Assembly: GCA_030746295.1 (NCBI GenBank)
Contig: JASLMY010000023.1
Span: 1 to 33,244 of the forward strand
Length of the DNA: 33,244 nucleotides
Direction of reading: 5' to 3'
From: Alphaproteobacteria bacterium
Lineage (GTDB): Bacteria > Pseudomonadota > Alphaproteobacteria > GCA-2731375
Part shown: piece after piece, positions 15,968-24,340 of the stretch
Position numbering within the stretch: position 1 is the stretch's first letter
Layout of the letters: every line of letters starts with the position of its first letter
Position numbers and translations under genes: made by a program
The notes under the pieces: model-generated
Database searches by the model: none
Told to the model about the DNA's origin: nothing
What the model saw: the letters and a program-made list of their open reading frames with translations, nothing else

Positions 15968-16051
15968 ATGGCTAGAGTCACCATTTACGCCTGGGTCGTC
16001 GGCCTGACTGTCTGGTCCATTTCCGTCTACGGCATGATGCTCGCGGGTTGA
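15968..16051 (+). CDS. Tiny single-span membrane protein B (27 aa), paralogue of A
   Basis: This 27-residue ORF starts MARVTIYAWVVGLTVW and ends YGMMLAG. It is a single hydrophobic helix after a two- to three-residue basic start, so an N-in, C-out membrane peptide is likely. GGAGG ends 7 bases before the ATG, an ideal Shine-Dalgarno. It is a clear paralogue of the 31-residue ORF encoded divergently 259 bases away, keeping the Y-A-W-x-V-G, W and Y-G-M positions. The YAWVVG start loosely recalls oxidase-associated peptides such as CydX (YFAWILG) or DUF2474, but no oxidase genes are nearby and the link is weak. It converges on the MetE-like gene. Confidence 0.65.
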   Translation: MARVTIYAWVVGLTVWSISVYGMMLAG

Positions 16052-16150
16052 CCCTGGGCCGCCGTCCCAACGTCAAGGCGACCGTCGGCACATCCGCGCC
16101 ATCCCTCATAACCTCCGTACCCGATGCACTTCCGCGAGCCGGATTTCGGC

Positions 16151-17206
16151 TCAAGCGACCGTAGCGGCCGCCATGCACATGTTGCGGAGCTTCGCCATGG
16201 CCAATTCCCGGCCGAGCAGGCCGAGCCCGCAATCGGGCGCCACCCACAGCCGCTCGGCCTCGATATGGCCCAACGCCTCACGTAGCCGGCCGGCGATCTC
16301 GGCGGCCGGCTCGATTGCGCTTCTGGTCACGTCGACGCAGCCGAGAGCGACGATGGTGTCGCGGAAGCGGGCCAACAACGTCGCGAGATCGTTGTGGCGG
16401 TGCGCGTCTTCCAGGCTGACTGCATCGATTTCCGACTGGTCGAGGGCCTCCGCTAGGTCGAGATAGCTCGTCTTCGGTGCCTTCGGGTAATCGGGGATGT
16501 CGAGACCGCTCGGATAGCCGCAGCATATATGCACGGTCCTGGTGACCTCACCGCCGACGCCCGCGAAACAGCGCTCGAGATCGGCCAAGCCGAAGTCGAG
16601 GGCCCGATCTGGCTGGCGGGCGAAGACCGGCTCGTCGATCTGAACGTGCCGGCAGCCGGCCTCGGCGAGTGACCTGACCTCGGCGTTCAAGGCGGCGGCC
16701 AGATCCCGGCCCCGCGTCGCGGCATCCTCGTAGTAGGCGTCCGATATCGAGTTGGCGATCGTCATCGGCCCCGGCAGGGTCGCCTTCACCGGCTTGTCGC
16801 TCAGCTCTTGGGCGAGCTTCCATTCCGCCGCCAGAAAAGGCGTCGAAGCGCCGACGGGACCGGTGATGGTCGGCACGTGGGCGGCGTAGACGCCCCGCAT
16901 CCGCCGTTCGGTGATGACGTCGAAGTCGATCCCGTCCAGATGCCGGCAGTGGTAGTGGATGTAGTTCTCGCGCCGGACCTCACCGTCGGTCGGAATGTCG
17001 ATGCCGACGGCAATCTGGTCCCCTATCACCTCCTCGGTCGCTCTGCGAAAAAGAGCCTCCGCGTCGGCGCCGGCTCGGGTCATCTCCGCCGCGTAGAGCT
17101 TGGTCGGCTCGGCGGTGTCGGGGCCGTCGGGTCCGCAGAACCAATCGCTGATCGGCACGTAATCGGGCTTCGGATAGGCACCGATCGTGGTGGTGAGGAG
17201 GGCCAT
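16151..17206 (-). CDS. Cobalamin-independent methionine synthase (MetE C-terminal-like) protein
   Basis: The 351-residue product corresponds to the catalytic C-terminal barrel of MetE (Pfam PF01717) without the N-terminal half, as in archaeal and many stand-alone bacterial homologues. The zinc ligands are visible as His226 and Cys228 (VHICCG), Glu266 (SLEDAH) and Cys326 (PDCGLG). IPTDGEVRRENYI and HVQIDEPVF are family segments. Enzymes of this group transfer a methyl group to a zinc-bound thiol, such as homocysteine or a coenzyme thiol. The ATG at 17206 was chosen because the fold starts there; GGTTCATCGC-side sequence gives no strong Shine-Dalgarno. Convergent with the tiny ORF B. True methionine synthase activity is uncertain for this subgroup. 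Confidence 0.9.
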   Translation of the reverse strand: MALLTTTIGAYPKPDYVPISDWFCGPDGPDTAEPTKLYAAEMTRAGADAEALFRRATEEVIGDQIAVGIDIPTDGEVRRENYIHYHCRHLDGIDFDVITERRMRGVYAAHVPTITGPVGASTPFLAAEWKLAQELSDKPVKATLPGPMTIANSISDAYYEDAATRGRDLAAALNAEVRSLAEAGCRHVQIDEPVFARQPDRALDFGLADLERCFAGVGGEVTRTVHICCGYPSGLDIPDYPKAPKTSYLDLAEALDQSEIDAVSLEDAHRHNDLATLLARFRDTIVALGCVDVTRSAIEPAAEIAGRLREALGHIEAERLWVAPDCGLGLLGRELAMAKLRNMCMAAATVA

Positions 17207-17500
17207 GCGATGAACCGCACCAGCAGTCGAGGATTGGGGAGCGTACGACCGTGACGATCTTACCCCGGTTCGGCGATCCAACCTACGACGATCCGAGCGT
17301 CGTCGCCCACGCGAACCATGTCTTCTGAAAGCCCCCATGCAGTAGCCGAAGCAGCAGCCGAAACGCCCCCGGCAACCGCGCCCGCCCGGTCCGCACGCGC
17401 CATAATCGAGGCCCGAGACGCAGCTCCTCGGGCATCACCACCACGCTGGCAAAATCGGCCCACATCGTGGCCGCCGCAACTATCCTGCTATGCTGCCGCG
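17207..17500. other. Divergent gap metE-like / GT2, no convincing gene
   Basis: These 294 bases hold no gene I can support. Open frames on both strands here have Arg/Ala/Pro-rich translations typical of GC-rich non-coding sequence. TATGCT at about 17489-17494 lies very close to the GT2 ATG and could be a -10 element for a nearly leaderless transcript, but no matching -35 is clear. Confidence 0.4.
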
Positions 17501-18406
17501 ATGACGGTTCTCGATAGGCAAGCCGCCGATGCTTCGGTGAGCGTGGTCATCGCCACCTACGACCGACTGGACTACCTCGCCGAAGCCATCGAAAGCGCCT
17601 TGGCGCAGACGATCGGCGTCAGCGAGGTCATCGTCGTGGACGACGCCTCGCCGGTGCCGCCGCGTCCCGTCGTCGAGCGCTTCGACGACCGCGTGACCTA
17701 TCTGCGGCTCCAGGAGAATGTCGGTGCTTGTGCCGCTCGGAATGTTGGAATCGAGCGGGCCAGCGGGACCTTCATCGCCTTACTCGATGATGACGACGTT
17801 TGGCTGCCGAACAAGCTGGAGCGTCAGTTGGCGGCGATCGGCGACCGCGAGGCCTGTCTCTGTGGCTACTTCCGAACCGGGGCCGGATTTGCCGTCGTCC
17901 GCCCCGGACTGGCGTTGGCCACAGAGGCGGAGTTCCGCAAAGGCAACCGCGTCTGCGGCACCAGCGGCCTGGTCGCGCGCCGTGCCGCCATGCTGGAAAC
18001 GCCCTTCGACGCCCGCATCCACAGCAGTCACGATTGGGACGTCTATGTCCGCCTGAGCCAGAGGGGACCCATTGCCTATGTCGGCGAGCCCTTGTTCAAG
18101 CTACGCGAGGGCCATGGCGACCGCATCACCTACGATGTCCGGTCGATGGAATTCGCCGACCTGCCGCACCAGTTGGCGGTCGTGGAAAAGCACCGCGTCT
18201 GGCTCGGCAACAAGGCCTATCGGGCCCGGATTGCCGATGTCAGCCTGCGATTCCTGCGACGACGGCGAAGCAAGCTCCCCTATCTGCGCTACGCTATCGT
18301 CAACGCCGGCCTCGGGGCTACCTTGCTGTGCCTGATGAACCGCCTACTGAGGGTAGGCGCGAGAACCGCCGCGCGCCTCCGGCAACGGGCGTGGCGGGCC
18401 GGCTAG
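17501..18406 (+). CDS. Glycosyltransferase family 2 protein
   Basis: The 301-residue product has a GT-A fold N-terminus. VSVVIATYDRLDYLAEAIES (residues 13-32) is the nucleotide-sugar strand, VIVVDDAS (44-50) the first Asp pair, ENVGACAARNVGIERASG the conserved Arg-Asn loop, and LLDDDDVW (95-101) the metal-binding DxD-like motif. SSHDWDVYVRLSQRG fits the acceptor-side ED-like motif. The C-terminal 60 residues are basic with one hydrophobic patch, suggesting membrane association. It transfers a sugar from a nucleotide-sugar to a surface polysaccharide or lipid. No Shine-Dalgarno is evident before the ATG. It lies 123 bases before an epimerase gene, with which it probably works. Confidence 0.9.
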   Translation: MTVLDRQAADASVSVVIATYDRLDYLAEAIESALAQTIGVSEVIVVDDASPVPPRPVVERFDDRVTYLRLQENVGACAARNVGIERASGTFIALLDDDDVWLPNKLERQLAAIGDREACLCGYFRTGAGFAVVRPGLALATEAEFRKGNRVCGTSGLVARRAAMLETPFDARIHSSHDWDVYVRLSQRGPIAYVGEPLFKLREGHGDRITYDVRSMEFADLPHQLAVVEKHRVWLGNKAYRARIADVSLRFLRRRRSKLPYLRYAIVNAGLGATLLCLMNRLLRVGARTAARLRQRAWRAG

Positions 18407-18529
18407 CGACGTCCCGCCATCGCCGGCGGCCGTCCGGGGAATGCCGGACGGAATCGATCACTACCCCGGAAAGCCGCGATGGTGTTCTGCGGATCGAGGG
18501 AACACGGCCGAGCAAGGAGCGAGCCAGGC

Positions 18530-19462
18530 ATGGAGACCGTTCTCGTCACCGGCGCCAACGGCTTCATAGCCGGTCATCTCTGCCGCCATTTCGCCCAGGC
18601 CGGCTTCGAAGTCCGCGGCTCGCTGCGAGGCGGCCCCGACGGTCTCCGAGAAGGTATTCACTATCGGACCAGCGGCGAAATCGACGGCGACACCGACTGG
18701 CGTCACCTCCTGGCGGGCGTCGACGTCGTCATCCACACGGCCGCCGTGCATCAACCGCCACGATCGCATCCCGACCCCTTCGGCGTCTGCCGAGACGTGA
18801 ACGTCCTCGGCACCGAACGCCTGGCACGCCAAGCGGCGGCAGAAGGGGTTGACCGATTCATCTATACCAGCTCGATCGCCGCTCAGCAGGCCGAAGAGGC
18901 CGAGGCGGGCGACGAAATGCCAAGGGATTTGGCCTACGCGGCAAGCAAGCTGGAGGCGGAGCGGCGGCTGGCCGACCTCTCCCGGAGCGCCGGCCTCGGC
19001 GTCGTCGTCCTCCGGCTACCGGCGGTCTACGGCCCGGACTCGCACGGCTTCGGCCCCCTCGCGACCCTCTTGCGGCATGGCTGGCCAATGCCTTTCGCCG
19101 GCGCGGAGGCCCGTCGAAGCTACATCTACGTGGGCAACCTGATCAGCGCCGTCGCCCTCTGCGTCGACGCCCCGGCCGCGATCGGCCGGGTACTGCCGGT
19201 GGCCGACGGCCCCGCCATCTCGACGGCAGTGCTGGTGCGGCATTTGGCAGATGCACTCGGCCGGCCGGCCCGCTCCTTTCGCTGTCCGAGATCACTGCTG
19301 CTCCTCGCCGCGCACTTCGCCGGCCGCGCCGTGGGCGTGCGGCGGCTCCTCACCGACCGTTGGTTCGACGACACCGAGACACGGGCCTGCCTCGGCTGGT
19401 CACCGCCCTACACCATGATGGAAGGACTCTCTGCCACGCTGGCGGCGCCAGGGAGCCAATGA
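18530..19462 (+). CDS. NAD-dependent sugar epimerase/dehydratase family protein
   Basis: The 310-residue product is an extended SDR. VLVTGANGFIAGHL (residues 4-17) binds NAD, VIHTAAVHQP follows strand 4, Ser114/115 (YTSSIAA) and the YxxxK pair Tyr136-Lys140 (YAASK) are the catalytic residues, and LRLPAVYGPDSHGFGPL is typical of UDP-glucose 4-epimerase-like and WbpV-like members. It acts on a nucleotide sugar, by epimerisation or reduction at C4. The ATG at 18530 is where the fold begins; AGGAGCGAGCC lies just upstream. It pairs with the GT2 gene in a small surface-glycan module. Confidence 0.91.
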   Translation: METVLVTGANGFIAGHLCRHFAQAGFEVRGSLRGGPDGLREGIHYRTSGEIDGDTDWRHLLAGVDVVIHTAAVHQPPRSHPDPFGVCRDVNVLGTERLARQAAAEGVDRFIYTSSIAAQQAEEAEAGDEMPRDLAYAASKLEAERRLADLSRSAGLGVVVLRLPAVYGPDSHGFGPLATLLRHGWPMPFAGAEARRSYIYVGNLISAVALCVDAPAAIGRVLPVADGPAISTAVLVRHLADALGRPARSFRCPRSLLLLAAHFAGRAVGVRRLLTDRWFDDTETRACLGWSPPYTMMEGLSATLAAPGSQ

Positions 19463-19639
19463 ACGGCGGCCGAACCCTCGTCGATCATTCGATGCGACGA
19501 CAAGGTCGGAGCGGCGAGGAAGTCGGCGAGGCGATGTTTCACACCCCCCGGGCGACGATGGCGTGTCCGAGGCCCGGAAGAGGCTTATACGTGGGTTCGA
19601 GGCGCGTTGGCCTGCCGTCACCATCATATTCAGGCGTGG

Positions 19640-19680
19640 TACAGTCTTGGCCTTCGGATCAGCGCGAGGGAACACCCTCG
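19640..19680 (+). promoter_or_regulatory. Candidate ridA leader: TACAGT plus hairpin
   Basis: TACAGT (19640-19645) could serve as a -10 element, although no good -35 is seen at normal spacing. A perfect CGAGGG-AACA-CCCTCG hairpin (19665-19680) follows, within what would be the 5' leader, and ends 16 bases before the AAGGAG Shine-Dalgarno of the ridA-like gene. It could tune translation. Confidence 0.3.
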
Positions 19681-19705
19681 TCTCCTATGAGTTTAAGGAG
19701 TTGCC

Positions 19706-20101
19706 ATGCCGCCGAATGTCGAATGGTCCACCCCTCCCGACACCATGGACCCGATCGGACCGTATAGCCATGTCGCGAAAGTCGGGCAGTTCATTACGAT
19801 CGGGGCCACCGCGGGGGTTGATCCCGAAACCGGGGAATTGGCGGGGCCCGATGTCGGCTCGCAGACGACGCAGATCCTGGATGCTTTCGAGACGATGCTC
19901 GAGTCGGTCGGATCCGACTTGGATCACATCATCCATATCAACGTATTCCTCGCCGACATGCGGGATTTCGAAGCCATGAATGCCGCCTATGCCGAAAGGA
20001 TGGACGAGCGACGGCCGGCCCGAACGGCGATCGCGGTCTCGGCGCTTCCCAAGCCGGGTGCCTTGCTGACCATGAATTTGACCGCAGTGACAAAGGAATA
20101 G
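19706..20101 (+). CDS. RidA (YjgF/YER057c/UK114) family protein
   Basis: The 131-residue product has the RidA-family length and layout. IGPYSHVAKVGQFITIGATAGVDP is the N-terminal block, and DLDHIIHINVFLADMRDFEAMN the central block. Arg106 in RPARTAIAVSALP matches Arg105 of enzymatic RidA, which binds the substrate carboxylate. The C-terminal segment PKPGALLTMNLTAVTKE lacks the Glu of the usual IEIEAIA tail, so this is probably not a classical RidA and may belong to another Rid subgroup. RidA enzymes deaminate reactive enamine/imine intermediates. AAGGAG is at 5 bases from the ATG. It converges with the ALS-like gene, 31 bases apart. Confidence 0.92.
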   Translation: MPPNVEWSTPPDTMDPIGPYSHVAKVGQFITIGATAGVDPETGELAGPDVGSQTTQILDAFETMLESVGSDLDHIIHINVFLADMRDFEAMNAAYAERMDERRPARTAIAVSALPKPGALLTMNLTAVTKE

Positions 20102-20132
20102 GTGCGTCGGCGCGAAAGCTGGCTGCAAGAAA

Positions 20133-21794
<1,662 letters not shown>

Positions 21795-21841
21795 GACGTC
21801 TTCCTCCTTTGAGCAGCCGAGTGCCGCCACCTGCGCCCCGG

Positions 21842-22036
21842 TCATGCCGCGTCCCTCGAGGCTGGTTCGACAGGTGCCTCGGGGAGCGGATGGAGCTCGT
21901 CCATCGGCATCGACTTGCCGTTCGCCTGAACGATCCGACAATGGTAGCGCTTGAGCGCCCGCGCATGGGGAACGCCGCAGGAGTGGGCGATGATCCCGGT
22001 GCCGTAGCGGATCTTCGCGACGAAGTTCCCGACCTG
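21842..22036 (-). pseudogene. Truncated C-terminal fragment of an unrecognised gene
   Basis: Reading leftward from 22036 to the stop at 21842 gives an open frame of about 64 codons with protein-like composition: FVAKIRYGTGIIAHSCGVP, then HARALKRYHCRIVQANGKS, then MPMDELHPLPEAP. It has no start codon near its 5' end. An in-frame stop (22037-22039) lies within the TGTCA that begins the IS21-like repeat, so the frame is broken exactly at the element boundary. The stop is 47 bases before the ALS-like ATG, as if it once preceded that gene in an operon. I do not recognise the family. Confidence 0.45.
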
Positions 22037-22091
22037 TCAGTGGTGTAGTTTTGCTCCGCCCGAGTGGCGCATTTTTACTCCGCCGTTGACA
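22036..22091. mobile_element. IS21-like terminal repeat remnant
   Basis: The segment begins TGTCA and ends TTGACA, and carries two 21-base direct repeats ending in CTCCGCC (22040-22060 and 22064-22084; 17 of 21 identical). The GGCGGAGTAAAAATG-type repeat (minus strand) bounded by TGTCA is the multiple-terminal-repeat style of IS21-family elements. No istA or istB gene is present, so this is a solo end or deletion scar. Confidence 0.55.
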
Positions 22092-22474
22092 CAGAATTGG
22101 ACCCGATCCGCGGAAACCATCAAGGCCAGCGGTCTTCGACACCGCGCAAACAGGCCGGACACAAGACTGTACCCGACCGACGTTCAGCACATCGAGAAAT
22201 TCCTTGCAAACAGGGAGCCATCCACACAAGACATTCAGGGCGAAGCCGCACCAGGCAGGCTGAGAGCGGCGGAGGAACCATGCGGGATGACGGAAATTAT
22301 CCCGCATGGTTTGCTGCAGCTGCGAAAGCTGCCGAAAGCGCCTTCATTGGTTGGACATGAGACGTTGTTCTCTCTGACTTGGACGAATCGTGAGAGAAGG
22401 GCTCGGCCGGCATCACCATTGACGGGGAGACGGTGGTGCCGACCGGCATATCTAATCAAGTCGGAGCGAGAACC
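22092..22474. other. Decayed accessory segment with no recognised gene
   Basis: This stretch between the IS-like end and the small ORFs is less GC-rich than its surroundings. It holds several open frames of doubtful value, including a 26-codon ORF with ATG at 22280 preceded by GGAGGA. No family was recognised on either strand. It reads as remnant horizontally acquired DNA. Confidence 0.45.
22276..22311. repeat. Perfect 13-bp inverted repeat (hairpin)
   Basis: AACCATGCGGGAT (22276-22288) and ATCCCGCATGGTT (22299-22311) form a perfect 13-bp stem with the 10-base loop GACGGAAATT. There is no T-tract after either arm, so it is not an obvious terminator. It would be a possible protein-binding site, attenuator or mobile-element end. 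A short ORF's ATG lies inside the left arm. Confidence 0.6.
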
Positions 22475-22576
22475 ATGTTAAGGAAGATCGAAAGCGCGAC
22501 AAAGACGCAAGACCTGGAAAACAATCTGGTCCCGCTTAGCGCCGCCGATATTGGCCGCGAACTCGGCCATCTGTAG
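22475..22576 (+). CDS. Small hypothetical ORF (33 aa)
   Basis: This 33-residue ORF starts MLRKIESATKTQDLENN and ends ADIGRELGHL. It is hydrophilic and probably helical. GGAGCGAGA precedes the ATG at a workable distance. It has no homology I recognise and may be a chance ORF in the remnant island. Confidence 0.25.
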   Translation: MLRKIESATKTQDLENNLVPLSAADIGRELGHL

Positions 22577-22761
22577 CGAACTTCGACATCACTTGAAGAA
22601 CAAGATTTTGCAATCCGGGGCAATGATGAAGACACTGCCTCGAGCAGGGCGACAGTAGAACGGCAGCGACCGCGACCACATCGGTGGTGGGTCGAGCCAA
22701 CGTGGGTGAGCCTCCACTCAGCGGCCACGCCCTGGGGGCGGAGACTGGCCATTTCCAAGAA

Positions 22762-23355
22762 ATGGGGAGACAGCCCCTTGGCGCCGGAACGGAGCGCCGA
22801 GCGCCGGCGGCGGGTAGGGCGGGACTACAAGAACCACGAGTTGCATCGTCCGTCGCGCGCTTGCTGAACGAACGCGTAACGATCGCACAACAAGCGGATG
22901 GCGTGCGTGTCAGCGTACAGGCGTTGCTGGCCTACTACGAGAGTTACAATCCGAATTCGTTGGAGGAACGAGAAAGTGTCGACGCGGCGGCGGTGCAGCT
23001 GCGTGGTTCGCTCGTCGGAATCGATGAATTCCTTGTCGCACTGCAGAAGATCGAGACCGATGTCGAGGCCGAGGAAGCGGGCCGGATCATCGGTGAGAGA
23101 TTCTTGCAGATGCTGCAAGCTTGGTCGGATCTGCCGGCTGGCGCCATGGTGGTCAAGTCGGCGCTCGGGACAGTCCTGCTGGGGTTCGCGGCCCTGTTCA
23201 GTCCTTGGGTCACCGCTGAGCTATCCTTGGCGATCATGGCGACCGGCGTCTACGGCAGGGATGCCGTGGCGGGTGTCATCCGCGCCGTCCGCGGGAGCTT
23301 GGAGGACAAGTCGGACGACGACGATCCGCCGGAGAACGATCGACCTGATTCCTGA
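22762..23355 (+). CDS. Hypothetical protein with C-terminal membrane hairpin
   Basis: The start is uncertain. ATG 22762 gives 197 residues and GTG 22684 gives 223; the first 30 residues lack coding character, so a later start is possible. From about residue 33 the sequence is convincingly protein-like: a long helical region (VARLLNERVTIAQQ, then LLAYYESYNPNSLEE, then IGERFLQMLQAWSD), followed by two adjacent hydrophobic segments (about 129-148 and 150-166) and an acidic tail with SDDDDPPEND. I do not recognise the family. It lies in the island remnant next to tRNA-Ala, and its stop overlaps the ATG of a 45-codon ORF. Confidence 0.55.
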   Translation: MGRQPLGAGTERRAPAAGRAGLQEPRVASSVARLLNERVTIAQQADGVRVSVQALLAYYESYNPNSLEERESVDAAAVQLRGSLVGIDEFLVALQKIETDVEAEEAGRIIGERFLQMLQAWSDLPAGAMVVKSALGTVLLGFAALFSPWVTAELSLAIMATGVYGRDAVAGVIRAVRGSLEDKSDDDDPPENDRPDS

Positions 23356-23492
23356 TGGCCGATCTTCTTCGCCTTCTTGGCCGCAGCGTGGACGCAGCCG
23401 AGCAGCGCAAAACGGTCGCAGAAACAGGGGCAACGAGAGGGCGCGAAATGGCCTCGAAACTAGCTCATGCGCTCACTCTACGCTCACTTTGA
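23355..23492 (+). CDS. Small hypothetical ORF (45 aa) overlapping the preceding stop
   Basis: The ATG shares a base with the TGA of the upstream membrane-hairpin ORF (TGATG), an arrangement typical of translational coupling. The product starts MADLLRLLGRSVDAAEQRK and ends KLAHALTLRSL, basic and potentially amphipathic. No family is recognised. It could also be a chance ORF, since no independent Shine-Dalgarno is needed or seen. Confidence 0.3.
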   Translation: MADLLRLLGRSVDAAEQRKTVAETGATRGREMASKLAHALTLRSL

Positions 23493-23498
23493 AAGAGA

Positions 23499-23528
23499 AA
23501 GGGGCTAGCCGTTTCCAACCAACCCCTT
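23499..23528 (-). terminator. Possible terminator downstream of tRNA-Ala
   Basis: Downstream of the leftward tRNA gene, AAGGGG and CCCCTT arms (23523-23528 and 23499-23504 in plus coordinates) can pair around an 18-base loop. The transcript continues into the pyrimidine-rich TCTCTTTC. The stem is short, so this is a weak intrinsic terminator candidate. Confidence 0.35.
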
Positions 23529-23536
23529 GTTTTATT

Positions 23537-23612
<76 letters not shown>

Positions 23613-23688
23613 GAAGACGTGGGCGGCCCGATGGCGGGGCCGCGGCGCGCCTCAATCTGTCAAATTACCAGGCTCGGTTCAACCCGGC

Positions 23689-24144
23689 TCAAGCCTCGCT
23701 CTCCTTCTCGAAGTCGGCGTCGATCTCGGTGTTGAGCTCGGCCTCGATATCCTCTTCCGACTCGGCCTCAAGGACGTTGTCCATCGCCTCGTCCTCGTCG
23801 TCTTCGTCGTCGTCGATCAAACCGGCCTCGGTCGCCAGCGCCACTTCCTCGTCGCCTTCCTCGACCGCCGCCTCGGCCTCGTCGTCGACATCCAAGTCGT
23901 CGACTTTCGTTTTCGCCGCCTTGTCATCCGCCTCGGTCGCGGTCGGCTCCTCCGTAGCGGCGACGACCGCGACCGGCGGTGCGGCCTTGCTCTGCGGGCG
24001 CGCGCTCCGTTTCGGTCTGCCCGCCGGCTCCACCTTGAAGGCGGCCTCGCAACTCGGGCAGACGATCGGCTCGCGACTGAAATCGTAGAACTTGGTCCCG
24101 CAACTAAGGCAGGTGCGCTTGGTTCCCCATTCCGGCTTCGCCAC
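23689..24144 (-). CDS. FYDLN-acid (TIGR02300) family protein
   Basis: The 151-residue product begins [19 protein letters not shown] and carries two CxxC pairs (CLSC and CPSC) around [10 protein letters not shown], a zinc-ribbon-like module. A long, highly acidic Glu/Asp/Ala tail follows. This is the TIGR02300 architecture, found almost only in Alphaproteobacteria and often next to aroA. The GTG start at 24144 is preferred over the ATG at 24195 because AAGGAG lies 8 bases before it and family members start at this residue. The function is not established. It is divergent from aroA. Confidence 0.92.
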   Translation of the reverse strand: MAKPEWGTKRTCLSCGTKFYDFSREPIVCPSCEAAFKVEPAGRPKRSARPQSKAAPPVAVVAATEEPTATEADDKAAKTKVDDLDVDDEAEAAVEEGDEEVALATEAGLIDDDEDDEDEAMDNVLEAESEEDIEAELNTEIDADFEKESEA

Positions 24145-24185
24145 CTCGCCCACTCCTTGGCTGACTCTCGATCCGTCCGGCGCGC

Positions 24186-24214
24186 CCAATGCCATGTCGT
24201 GGCGGTCGTGTCAA
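24186..24214 (-). promoter_or_regulatory. Candidate promoter for the FYDLN-acid gene
   Basis: On the minus strand a perfect TTGACA (24209-24214) is followed after 17 bases by CATTGG (24186-24191), a poor -10. The position suits the GTG at 24144. Low confidence because of the -10. Confidence 0.3.
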
Positions 24215-24255
24215 TCGCAATCGACAAGGCCGAGCCAAGAGTATGGACGCGCGCA

Positions 24256-24285
24256 TTGGCCCGGCGGAAAGGGCTGTGCTAGACA
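24256..24285 (+). promoter_or_regulatory. Candidate promoter for aroA-cmk
   Basis: TTGGCC (24256-24261) and TAGACA (24280-24285) are 18 bases apart, and TG one base before the -10 makes it an extended -10 (TGCTAGACA). It ends 55 bases before the aroA ATG at 24341. Confidence 0.42.
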
Positions 24286-24340
24286 ACCGGCGAGCGCGCC
24301 GGATCGGCCGGCGGGCGACGACGTCGAGCGTGCCTTGCCG

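Noticed and set aside
17283..17465. Minus-strand 60-codon frame starting MWADFASVVVMPEELRLG
   Set aside because: It looks slightly protein-like, but has no Shine-Dalgarno or domain and overlaps another open frame on the same strand. It may be a gene remnant, but it is not supportable.
22086..22481. 131-codon plus-strand frame in the decayed segment
   Set aside because: It starts within the IS-like boundary, contains no recognisable domain, and its composition is mixed. Treated as remnant sequence.
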